The position numbers were made by a program, and so were the translations under genes. The notes beneath the pieces were generated by a model, which was not told the DNA's origin, ran no database searches, and saw only the letters and a program-made list of their open reading frames with translations. From Burkholderiales bacterium (GTDB taxonomy: Bacteria; Pseudomonadota; Gammaproteobacteria; Burkholderiales; Ga0077523), in NCBI GenBank assembly GCA_022843925.1, contig JALHMS010000016.1:1-64000 (forward strand): DNA of 64,000 bases, given 5' to 3'. Shown here in pieces: positions 13,310 through 23,382 of the stretch (its first letter is position 1; the number at the start of each line of letters is the position of its first letter).

Positions 13310-13465
13310 TTGCACCGAGAGGGCATCGACAGAACTCCCCTTGACCGTCGCCTGCGTACCGACAGGCACGAACACCGGTGTCTCCACCTCGCCGTGGCGC
13401 GTCCGGAATCGCGCCGCGCGCGCTTTGGAACCAGTGGGCTGACGTTCGATCGTGAAGTCGAGACG
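13310..13465 (-). pseudogene. Relic of the 5' end of tgt
   Basis: The minus strand encodes about 50 residues that match the start of the intact Tgt at 9058: [20 protein letters not shown], then [20 protein letters not shown] and VKGSSVDAL. Compared with the intact copy ([20 protein letters not shown]), most positions are identical and the frame is preserved. Homology stops after residue 51 (VDAL), and no start codon lies at the expected place. It is therefore a truncated duplicate rather than a gene. It lies on the far side of the giant PEP-CTERM gene from tgt, in the same orientation. Confidence 0.88.
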
Positions 13466-13583
13466 GGACGTGGATGCGCGCGAGGGAACGGAGATCCCCG
13501 GCGCGCGAACGACACCCGCCCGGAGGCCGCTGCGTCCGTGATCGACGCGCGACCACAGTTCGCACCGTACCGCGCAAATGCCG

Positions 13584-15872
<2,289 letters not shown>

Positions 15873-15880
15873 CGACTTGC

Positions 15881-15918
15881 ACTCCCCCTGCGTAGTCGCT
15901 GCGCGACGGAGGGGGAGT
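15881..15918 (+). terminator. Hairpin after katG
   Basis: ACTCCCCC (15881-15888) pairs perfectly with GGGGGAGT (15911-15918), enclosing a second small stem GTCGC/GCGAC. It starts 9 bases after the katG stop. There is no U tract, so it may act as a 3' stabiliser or a weak terminator. Confidence 0.55.
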
Positions 15919-16002
15919 CCTGGCATGACGCATGCGTGGCGCGACACAAGCCCTAGCGATGCCTCGCGCTTCGCACGCAAGAGTCCCCGCATCGAGCCCT
16001 AG

Positions 16003-16296
16003 GGAGCCTCTGCATAGCTTGCGCGGTCGCGACGGAGGTCTTCCGGGCGGATGACGCGAAGGACCAGGCCGCCGTCGATGCTGAAGACACATGATCGCGA
16101 AACGGCGGACTGTGCCGACAATGTCAGCCGCCCGGAAGGCCCCGTCCCGGAGGGTTGCGCCGCTTGGGGTACGTCGAACTGCGATCGCTGGCGGCGTTAC
16201 TCGGTTTGTCGATAGCCGGATATCGACTGCACCTCGCGCCTTGCCACCGATCGATTCCGACAGCAACGCGATCCGCGCAGGCTGTGCAGAGGCTCC
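16003..16296. mobile_element. 294 bp MITE-like element with CTAG target duplication
   Basis: Terminal inverted repeats GGAGCCTCTGCA (16003-16014) and TGCAGAGGCTCC (16285-16296) match perfectly over 12 bases and continue with a few mismatches (about 30 bases in all). A CTAG lies immediately outside each end (15999-16002 and 16297-16300), the target duplication typical of many IS5-family elements. A second, nested inverted repeat lies inside (CTTCCGGGCGG near 16038 against CCGCCCGGAAGG near 16131). No transposase is encoded. The right end sits 12 bases before the start codon of the phosphatase gene. Confidence 0.8.
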
Positions 16297-16307
16297 CTAG
16301 GAGTCGA

Positions 16308-16820
16308 ATGTCGATCTTCACCAACCAGGTGCACTGGATCTGCGATATCGCGCCCCATCGGATCGCCGTGTCCTGCTGCCCCGACGGCGACCATCGCCTC
16401 GCCGCACAAGTCAGGGCCTGGAAGGCGGAAGGTGTCGATGTCGTCGTCTCGCTGCTGGCGCCCCACGAGCAGAGGATGTTCGGTGTCGAGGCCGAAGCGC
16501 GGCTGTGCGCAGCGTCGGGGCTGACCTTCCGGTCCTTTCCGATCACCGACCATGGCGTCCCGGAGTCGGCGGATGCCTTCGCGGACTTCGTCCGCGACGT
16601 ACACCGCGAAGTCATCGACGGAAGAACCGTCCTCGTCCACTGCCTTGCAGGCATCGGCAGGACAGGCCTGATGACCTCCGGTCTGCTGTTCCTGTTGGGT
16701 GTGCCACTCGCGTCGATCGGCGGGATCCTCCAGAGATCACGAGGGTTCGCCATGCCCGAGACGATGGAGCAGCAGCGCTGGCTCGAACCGTTCTACGAAC
16801 TGCTGGCGACTCCCGGCTGA
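16308..16820 (+). CDS. Dual-specificity / tyrosine-like protein phosphatase
   Basis: A 170-residue protein of the Cys-based phosphatase superfamily. The P-loop HCLAGIGRTG fits HCxxGxxR(T/S), with Cys112 as nucleophile and Arg118 as phosphate ligand; Asp81 in ITDHGVP is a likely general acid. Start ATG 16308 is supported by TAGGAG, which overlaps the CTAG duplication of the adjacent MITE, so the element now supplies the 5' leader. No signal peptide is seen. It precedes dabBA by 125 bp on the same strand, but a promoter-like AT-rich stretch lies between. The substrate is unknown. Confidence 0.87.
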   Translation: MSIFTNQVHWICDIAPHRIAVSCCPDGDHRLAAQVRAWKAEGVDVVVSLLAPHEQRMFGVEAEARLCAASGLTFRSFPITDHGVPESADAFADFVRDVHREVIDGRTVLVHCLAGIGRTGLMTSGLLFLLGVPLASIGGILQRSRGFAMPETMEQQRWLEPFYELLATPG

Positions 16821-16855
16821 GCAGGGCGGGCTGAAGCGCCCGCGACACAGCCTTC

Positions 16856-16900
16856 GTTTTTATCAATCCATTCCGTCTAAAGAATGCGTTTTACGGAACG
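16856..16900 (+). promoter_or_regulatory. AT-rich inverted repeat upstream of dabB
   Basis: A short AT-rich patch in otherwise GC-rich DNA contains TTCCGT (16871-16876) and ACGGAA (16893-16898) as a perfect inverted repeat with a 16-base spacer. It ends about 47 bases before the dabB start. This is a plausible operator or promoter for the bicarbonate system. The regulator cannot be named. Confidence 0.4.
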
Positions 16901-16945
16901 GCTCCGCGTCGGCAAAGTACACCCATCACTTCCCCGGAGCGGCAC

Positions 16946-18571
16946 ATGGACCTGCAGACCGACCTCATAACCACCCTGCCGATATGGCACGCGGCCCTGC
17001 TTCTGGGGCCTGCCCTGGCAACCGCCGCGGCGGCATCGATCCCAGGCTCGGGCATCGCTGCGTCCTGGCGCCATGCGCGCTGGGCCACTTCCCTGGCGCT
17101 GGGCCTCGCAGCGCTTGCCCTGATGACACTGCTGTTCCTTCCGCACGGTACCGGGCATGGGGTGCGTGCGGACGTTCCGGGCGGCGTGGTCATGCTGCTC
17201 GTCACCTTCGTCGGCTGGGTCATCGTGCGCTACTCGCAGGCGTATCTGGACGGCGAGCAGGGTGAACGGCACTACGTGCGCTGGCTGATGGTCACGCTGG
17301 CGTCGGTGGCGCTGGTGGTGGCCACGAACCATGTGCTCGTCCTGGCGCTGGCCTGGACGGCCACCAGCCTGGCCTTGCACCGGCTGCTGACCTTTTTCGG
17401 CGATCGACCCCAGGCCGTCGTCGCCGCGCACAAGAAGTTCATCGTCGCGCGCCTGGCCGATCTGTCCATGTTCGGGGCGACGGGCCTGCTGTATCTGGGC
17501 TTCGGCACGCTGGACATCGATCGGATCGCCGCGCAGGCGGCGGCGTCGGCGACGCTCCCCTGGACCGCGCAGGCCGCGGTGCTGTTCATCGCGGGCGCCG
17601 CGCTTCTCAAGTGCGCACAGCTGCCGTTCCACGGCTGGTTGATCCAGGTGATGGAAGCGCCCACGCCGGTCTCGGCGCTGTTGCACGCGGGCGTGGTCAA
17701 TCTGGGCGGCTTCGTGCTGATCCGGTTCGCACCCCTGGTGGCCGAGGTGCCGGCGGCGCAGGTGCTGCTGGTGACTGCGGGCACCGCGACGGCCGTGCTG
17801 GCGGCCCTGGTGATGACCACCCGGATCAGCATCAAGGTGATGCTCGCGTGGTCCACCTGCGCCCAGATGGGGTTCATGCTCATGCAATGCGGTCTCGGCG
17901 CGTGGGACATGGCACTGCTGCACCTTGTGGCGCACTCGCTCTACAAGGCGCATGCCTTCCTCGGCGCCGGGGGTGCCGTGCGTCGCACGATGCTCGCGCA
18001 GCTCGCGCCGCCGCCCGTCGCCCCGGCACCGGCGGCGCTCGCGCTGGGCGCGCTGGTCGGCGCCGGCATGACGCTCGCTGCGGGGGCTGCCGTCGGCGTG
18101 CTGGTGCCGGGTCATGCCGCCTCGCCCGGAATCTGGGTGCTGGCCGGCATCGTCGCCCTGGCACTGGTGCCACTGGTGCACGCCCGGAAGGAACGGCTCG
18201 GAGGTTGGTGGTTGCCGGCGCTCGTGCTGGGTGCCTTCGGTGTCGCCCTCGCCTACTTCGCCCTGCACGCCGTCTTCACTGCCTGGTTGCCGCGGCCTGC
18301 GGCCATGCCGGCACCCGCGTTGTGGATCGGCGTGGCGCTCGCCTTCGGAGCGCTGTTCCTGCTGCAGACGATCATCACCGTCGCGCCCCACGGCACGCTG
18401 GCGCGCCGCATGTACCCCTGGTTCTATGGCGGGCTCTTCCTCGACGAGAAGTTCAACCGTCTGGCCTTCACTCTGTGGCGGCCACCGGAGCCCGCGACGC
18501 CGGCGAAGCCGCTGCCCGCCTGCGAGACCCTCATCGACACCTCGACCCAAGCCGCCGGAGCCCGCCCATGA
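16946..18571 (+). CDS. dabB: DabB: NuoL/ND5-like membrane subunit of the DAB bicarbonate accumulation system
   Basis: A 541-residue polytopic membrane protein of the proton-conducting complex I antiporter family. It has the channel-helix motifs LPFHGWLIQVMEAPTPVSAL and STCAQMGFMLMQCGLGAWDM, and a conserved His/Lys helix HLVAHSLYKAHAFLGAGG. Start ATG 16946 follows GGAG with normal spacing. It overlaps the following dabA by 4 bases (ATGA). This NuoL-like/DUF2309 pair defines the DAB complexes, in which DabB is thought to couple the ion gradient to carbonic-anhydrase-like DabA and drive one-way CO2 hydration. It is distinct from respiratory NuoL because of the partner and the lack of other nuo genes. 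Confidence 0.92.
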   Translation: MDLQTDLITTLPIWHAALLLGPALATAAAASIPGSGIAASWRHARWATSLALGLAALALMTLLFLPHGTGHGVRADVPGGVVMLLVTFVGWVIVRYSQAYLDGEQGERHYVRWLMVTLASVALVVATNHVLVLALAWTATSLALHRLLTFFGDRPQAVVAAHKKFIVARLADLSMFGATGLLYLGFGTLDIDRIAAQAAASATLPWTAQAAVLFIAGAALLKCAQLPFHGWLIQVMEAPTPVSALLHAGVVNLGGFVLIRFAPLVAEVPAAQVLLVTAGTATAVLAALVMTTRISIKVMLAWSTCAQMGFMLMQCGLGAWDMALLHLVAHSLYKAHAFLGAGGAVRRTMLAQLAPPPVAPAPAALALGALVGAGMTLAAGAAVGVLVPGHAASPGIWVLAGIVALALVPLVHARKERLGGWWLPALVLGAFGVALAYFALHAVFTAWLPRPAAMPAPALWIGVALAFGALFLLQTIITVAPHGTLARRMYPWFYGGLFLDEKFNRLAFTLWRPPEPATPAKPLPACETLIDTSTQAAGARP

Positions 18572-21072
18572 ACGCCGTCGTCGAAACGCCCGTGACGCAA
18601 TTGCAGCGCCTCACCGATCACATCGCCACGGCCACCGCGCGCGTGGCACCCACCTGGCCCCTCGACGAGTTCATCGCCGTCAATCCGTACTGGGGCTGGA
18701 TCGGTCAACCAATGCCCGAGGCCGCCGCAGCACTCGGCACGCTGGCCGGGACCCGGTTGACGATGCCGCGCGAGTGGTACCGGGAGCAGTGGGAAGCCGG
18801 TTGCCTGCAGCGCCGGCACCTGCAGCACGCGGCAGCGCAGGCCCTTGGCGTCGAGACCGACGATGCCGCCGGCGATGCGCGGGTTCAGGCGCTCGTGGGC
18901 GAGCTGGTGAGCGCCCTGCACCTCCCCTCCACGCCACTGTCACGCCTGCCCCTGGTCACGGATCTGCGCGACCGCGGCATGCCCCCTCGCCCGGGCACGA
19001 GCTGGACCGAGCTCGTCACCCACCAGATCAGCCAGCACTGCGCCGCGTTCTTCGACCGGCACCAGGCCCGCTGGACCATGGACACCTCGTCCGGTCTCTA
19101 TGACAGCTGGCGGCGGCAGCTCGCCGCCGACCACGGGCTGCCGTGGCGGCAGCCCCGTGCAACTCTGAGGCAACGGCTGGCCGCGCTGCCCGCCGAACCG
19201 CATAGCCTGATCGCCGACGCGCTGGCGGGCATGGGCGTGCCGGACGAGGGTCAGGAGGCCTATCTCAGCGCCGTGCTGATGGCCATCGGTGGCTGGGCGG
19301 CGTGGTGCGCGTACGAGCGTTGGCAGGCCCGACTGGGCGGCAACGACGACGACAGGATCGTTCACCTCCTGGCGATCCGCCTGGCCTGGGAGTGGCTGCT
19401 CTTCGAGGATGCGCCGTCCGGTTCGCTGCCGCCGGATTGGGCAGTACGCTGGCACAGCGCGCAGGATTCCGCCGACGCCCTGCAGGCGGCCCAGCGCACG
19501 GATTGGCTGTTGCAGAGCGCCGTCGAGATCGCATATCAGTTGCCGCTCATCGATGGATTGGGACAGTCCCGAGTGGCGGAGGCGGCCAGCGCGGTCCGCG
19601 TCCAGGCCCTGTTCTGCATCGACGTGCGCTCCGAGGTGTTCCGCCGCGCGCTGGAGTCGGCCAGCCCGGCGGTGCACACGCGGGGCTTTGCGGGGTTCTT
19701 CGGTCTGCCCATCGCGTACTCGCCCGCGGGCAGTGCCCTCGAACGTCCGCAGTTGCCCGGGCTGCTGGCGCCCTCGCACTGTGTCCACGAAGACGACGGG
19801 AACACGAGTGGCGGCCCGATGCTGGGCGCCTGGCGGCGCCGCGCGCTGCAGTGGCGTCAGCGCTGGGCCGATTTCCGCGGGGCACCCGCGTCGGCCTTCA
19901 GCTTCGTCGAGACCCTCGGATTGACCTATGCACCGAAGCTGCTCGCCGACACGCTGCCTTCGCGCGCCACGCCGCCGCGCTGGGAGGACACCGGACTGCC
20001 GCCCAAGGCGGCCGCCGCCCTGCGCCCCCGTCTCGCCCTCGCGAGCACCGATCCGGCTGCGGCCGCTGCGATGGCGAAGGGCATCCTGGGCGCCATGGGA
20101 CTCGTGAGCGGCTTCGCGCCCCTGGTGCTGCTGGCCGGCCACGGCAGCCGCAGCGCCAACAACCCCCACGCCGCCGGCCTCGATTGCGGAGCGTGTGGCG
20201 GCCAGACGGGCGAGGTGAACGCGCGCGCACTGGCCGACCTGCTCAACACGGCGGACGTGCGCAGGCATCTGCGCAGCCTGGGCATCGACATCCCGACCGG
20301 AACCCACTTCCTGCCCGCACTGCACAACACCACGACGGACGAGGTGGTCCTGTTCGACACCGACGCAGTGCCGGCGGAGCGGCAGGCCGACCTCGCGCAG
20401 TTGCGCGCCTGGTTGGAGGCAGCGGGCCGGCAGGCGCGTTCCGAGCGCGCTGCAAGCCTGGGCCTGGAGACCCTCTCCGGGCAGGACGCCGCGTTGAACC
20501 GCGCCGTGCTCGAACGCGCCAACGACTGGTCGCAGGTGCGGCCCGAGTGGGGCCTCGCGGGCAACGCCGCGTTCATCGTCGCGCCCCGCGCACGGACCCA
20601 ACATCTGAATCTCGAGGGCCGCAGCTTCCTGCACGAGTACGACCATCGGCTCGATCCCGAACTCAACGTGCTGACCCTGATCATGACGGCCCCGATGGTC
20701 GTCACGAACTGGATCAACATGCAGTACCACGCATCGACGGTCGACAACCGCCGCTACGGCAGCGGCAACAAGGTCCTGCACAACGTGGTGGGCGGTCACC
20801 TGGGTGTGTTCGAGGGCAACGGCGGCGACCTGCGCATCGGGCTGCCGATGCAGTCGCTGCACGACGGTCGGGCTCTCCGCCACACGCCGCTGCGTCTCAA
20901 CGTCTTCATCGAAGCGCCGCGGGCATCCATCGACACGGTCGTGTCAGCGCACGAGGTGGTGAGGCACCTCGTCGACAACGCGTGGCTGCACCTCTTCCGC
21001 ATCGATCCGGACACGGGCGCGGTCGAGCAGCGTCGCGATGGCGCGTGGACAGTCGTGGCCTCGGAGGCCTGA
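18568..21072 (+). CDS. dabA: DabA: carbonic-anhydrase-like subunit of the DAB complex (DUF2309)
   Basis: An 834-residue soluble, membrane-associated protein of the DUF2309/UPF0753 family. The beta-carbonic-anhydrase-like zinc ligands are intact: Cys350 and Asp352 in ALFCIDVRSE, His525 in LAGHGSRSANN, and Cys540 in LDCGACGG. Spacing is almost the same as in the characterised Halothiobacillus DabA. The N-terminus carries the family motif WPLDEFIAVNPYWGW. Start ATG 18568 lies inside the dabB stop, so translation is probably coupled. The complex hydrates cytosolic CO2 and traps it as HCO3-. No RuBisCO, carboxysome or cbbR gene is in the window, so its use in autotrophy or anaplerosis is open. Confidence 0.95.
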   Translation: MNAVVETPVTQLQRLTDHIATATARVAPTWPLDEFIAVNPYWGWIGQPMPEAAAALGTLAGTRLTMPREWYREQWEAGCLQRRHLQHAAAQALGVETDDAAGDARVQALVGELVSALHLPSTPLSRLPLVTDLRDRGMPPRPGTSWTELVTHQISQHCAAFFDRHQARWTMDTSSGLYDSWRRQLAADHGLPWRQPRATLRQRLAALPAEPHSLIADALAGMGVPDEGQEAYLSAVLMAIGGWAAWCAYERWQARLGGNDDDRIVHLLAIRLAWEWLLFEDAPSGSLPPDWAVRWHSAQDSADALQAAQRTDWLLQSAVEIAYQLPLIDGLGQSRVAEAASAVRVQALFCIDVRSEVFRRALESASPAVHTRGFAGFFGLPIAYSPAGSALERPQLPGLLAPSHCVHEDDGNTSGGPMLGAWRRRALQWRQRWADFRGAPASAFSFVETLGLTYAPKLLADTLPSRATPPRWEDTGLPPKAAAALRPRLALASTDPAAAAAMAKGILGAMGLVSGFAPLVLLAGHGSRSANNPHAAGLDCGACGGQTGEVNARALADLLNTADVRRHLRSLGIDIPTGTHFLPALHNTTTDEVVLFDTDAVPAERQADLAQLRAWLEAAGRQARSERAASLGLETLSGQDAALNRAVLERANDWSQVRPEWGLAGNAAFIVAPRARTQHLNLEGRSFLHEYDHRLDPELNVLTLIMTAPMVVTNWINMQYHASTVDNRRYGSGNKVLHNVVGGHLGVFEGNGGDLRIGLPMQSLHDGRALRHTPLRLNVFIEAPRASIDTVVSAHEVVRHLVDNAWLHLFRIDPDTGAVEQRRDGAWTVVASEA

Positions 21073-21166
21073 AGCCCCTCATGCACGCAGCAGGGGGCCA
21101 TCGTTCAGCGTGGCGCCGACGCGATGTCGACGCGATCGCTCGGCACTGGCGGTGGTCCCCCGCCCG

Positions 21167-22264
21167 CTATCCCGTCGCCGGCAACCGCACGTCGTGGAGG
21201 ACGAACCCGCCGAACGTGTATTGAGTGGCTTCCGCCCCGAGAAACCAAGCGTGCTCGCCCGGGCCGAGCGGATCCGACTGCAGCAGGGCGTCGAGCGCGA
21301 CCCAGATCGACGCGCTCCCGAGATTGCCGACGTGCCGACCGTTGCCGAAGCACTGCGATCGTGGGACCTGCCATCGATCGCTCAACCACTCGTTCATCCG
21401 TCCGTTCGCCTGATGCGGAACGATCGTGCGGGCGTGTGCCAGCCGTTCGCCGCACGATTCCAGCACCGCGCGCCCGGCATCGAGCAGTGCCGGCCCCCTC
21501 CGGGCGACGCGTGGGTAGTCGTGCTCGAAGCCCATCACGTGCGCGTCGACCCAGGGTTGATCCGACCCACCGCAGGATTGCTGGAGTCCGGCGGACTGGT
21601 CTCCGAGTTGCCCGATGAACGCCGACCGCAACGTCAACGCGCCCGCGCGCGCCGGACCGAGGATGATCGCCCCGGCGCCATCGCCCATCTGCAGCAGGTT
21701 GACCCACTGATCGTGGTCCTCCCGCAGGCGCCATGGATCGAAGTACACCGATCCGGTCTCCGACCCGACGATCGCCACCGGTGCGGCGTCGGGCTGCGAC
21801 AGCAGCGCAGCGGCAAACTGCAGCGCGTTCGCGAAGCCCGTGCATGCCTGGCGAAACTCCGCATGCGGGCCGCGGTACCGCACGAGTGCCGCGACCTCCG
21901 AGACGTTCGTGGGCAGCGGCCGGGCGGGTGTGGCCGTGTGCGCGAGGACATAGCCGAGGTCATCGGCCCGAAGACCGGCGCGGTCGAGCGCTCGGTTCAG
22001 CGCGATGCTTGCAAGATCCGGATTCCGATGCCCGGGGCGCGGTGCCTCGCGGCGGGCGGCGAAATCTCGGACGACGTGGCGTGTGGCGACCCCGATGCGG
22101 CGATCGAGCACGCGCGCGAGCCGCGCTTTCGTCACGTCGAATCTGCGTGCCATCCGGTCGATCAGCGCATCGCCCGTGATGGCCGGGCCTGGAAGCGCGA
22201 TGCCGGTGCCGAGCACCGACATACGTCCTGGGGCGACGCGCGCGATCGGAGGCACGGCAGTCAT
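21167..22264 (-). CDS. 3-oxoacyl-ACP synthase III family protein (FabH-like)
   Basis: A 365-residue thiolase-fold condensing enzyme. The KAS III triad is visible: Cys141 in FRQACTGFANAL, His in IVPHQANGRM, and Asn in HVGNLGSASI. The start ATG overlaps the upstream ferritin-like gene stop (ATGA), which indicates translational coupling; an in-frame ATG 14 codons later (MSVLGTGIALPG) is an alternative. The extra substrate loop (SETGSVYFDPWRLREDHDQW) and the absence of fab neighbours suggest a specialised FabH/DarB/CerJ-type enzyme rather than the housekeeping initiator. The substrate is unknown. Confidence 0.85.
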   Translation of the reverse strand: MTAVPPIARVAPGRMSVLGTGIALPGPAITGDALIDRMARRFDVTKARLARVLDRRIGVATRHVVRDFAARREAPRPGHRNPDLASIALNRALDRAGLRADDLGYVLAHTATPARPLPTNVSEVAALVRYRGPHAEFRQACTGFANALQFAAALLSQPDAAPVAIVGSETGSVYFDPWRLREDHDQWVNLLQMGDGAGAIILGPARAGALTLRSAFIGQLGDQSAGLQQSCGGSDQPWVDAHVMGFEHDYPRVARRGPALLDAGRAVLESCGERLAHARTIVPHQANGRMNEWLSDRWQVPRSQCFGNGRHVGNLGSASIWVALDALLQSDPLGPGEHAWFLGAEATQYTFGGFVLHDVRLPATG

Positions 22265-22944
22265 CCGGGGGTTGGGGCGGGACGGCGTTCCTTCGCGGGC
22301 GCGCGGGCACCAGAGCGCGGGCGGATCGGACGATCCGAACCGGTCATCACGCGTATCGCCGGCATGGCAGGCGCGAGAAGCACGGCGAGCCGCGCTTCCA
22401 CCTCGACGGCGACCGCCGAGAACTCCGCGGGACGCATGCCCAGACGAATCGCATGGGCGCGGGAGACACGCACGTGCTCGATCTCGTCGGACCGGATCCG
22501 CGACAGACCTGCGCGCAGCCCCGCGTACGGCGTGAGGGCGTCGCCTCGGATCAGCCGGCTCAGGAGGCGGCACACCAGGGCGTCCAACGCCGCGACCCGG
22601 GCGAAATGCAGCGCGCGATCCCGCGTCTGCAATCGCCGAAAGAAGCGTCGCGTGGCAGCCACGTCGAACGCGACGGGCGTCTCGGGGAGACTGGTCGTCC
22701 ACTGCCCGATCAGCCACGCATGCGCCGCCTCTTCTCGCGCGATGACTTCCAGCGACGCACGTTCGGTGTCGGCGAGCGAGTGAGGCAACGAATCACCGAA
22801 TGCGTGCGTGGCGGATTCCTCGCCACAGAGCAGGAACCGCAACAGCGTGGCCAGCGCGATGGCGATGTGCGGGGGCAGCGAGGCAATGTCGCGAACGGAG
22901 TCTTCCACCAAGGTCGGCTCGAAGCCGGTCGGTGCAGGGAACAC
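22261..22944 (-). CDS. Ferritin-like (possible diiron) protein coupled to the KAS III gene
   Basis: About 227 residues, mainly helical. Metal-ligand type motifs are spaced as in four-helix ferritin-like diiron proteins: an early GEESATH, then IAREEAAHAWLI and SDEIEHVRVSRAH. The C-terminal tail is basic and Pro-rich. The start is uncertain. GTG at 22944 has GAGG close upstream, but the frame stays open and coding-like to an ATG at 23292, which would give 343 residues with an extra N-terminal region. It overlaps the downstream KAS III by 4 bases, so the two products probably act together, perhaps oxidising an acyl or aryl intermediate. No exact family is recognised. Confidence 0.6.
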   Translation of the reverse strand: MFPAPTGFEPTLVEDSVRDIASLPPHIAIALATLLRFLLCGEESATHAFGDSLPHSLADTERASLEVIAREEAAHAWLIGQWTTSLPETPVAFDVAATRRFFRRLQTRDRALHFARVAALDALVCRLLSRLIRGDALTPYAGLRAGLSRIRSDEIEHVRVSRAHAIRLGMRPAEFSAVAVEVEARLAVLLAPAMPAIRVMTGSDRPIRPRSGARAPAKERRPAPTPG

Positions 22945-23382
22945 GGACCTCGGCGCAAAGCACAATCCGCCATTCGATCCGTGATCCGGGAGGAGGCCCC
23001 GGTGCGGGTGCGCATGAACGCTGTCCAATGTTCCAACCCTTTTGCGAGTGACGGTCTGGCCGTGCGCCGCGTTTCCGGCGCCGGGGCGTTGTGCGCGGAA
23101 CGATCTCCGACAGACAACGACGTCGTTGATACGGACGAGATCGCCTGCCGGATGCCCGAAAGGGCTGCCGGGGGCGAAGAAGCGGGACGCCCACGCCGCC
23201 GGACCCTCGCCATCTGAGGCAACATGCGCCCCGCCGCCCCCGCATCGAGGTTCGCCCGTGTCGAAGAGTTCGAGGACTACCGACGATTCCATGGCATCCG
23301 CTGCCAGCGCCCCGATGCCGGGTGAACACCAAACGGGGCGGATCCCGGCGCCGATGCTCGTGATCCATGGGTCGAGGTCGAC
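22945..23382. other. Divergent region between the ferritin-like gene and the symporter
   Basis: This holds the promoters of two divergent genes. Part of it (to 23292) may be N-terminal coding sequence of the ferritin-like gene, since that frame has no stop. A GAGG ribosome site for the symporter lies near 23374. Nothing else was recognised. Confidence 0.4.

Noticed and set aside
18940-20883. A 647-codon frame opposite dabA
   Set aside because: Antisense of dabA, no recognisable motif.
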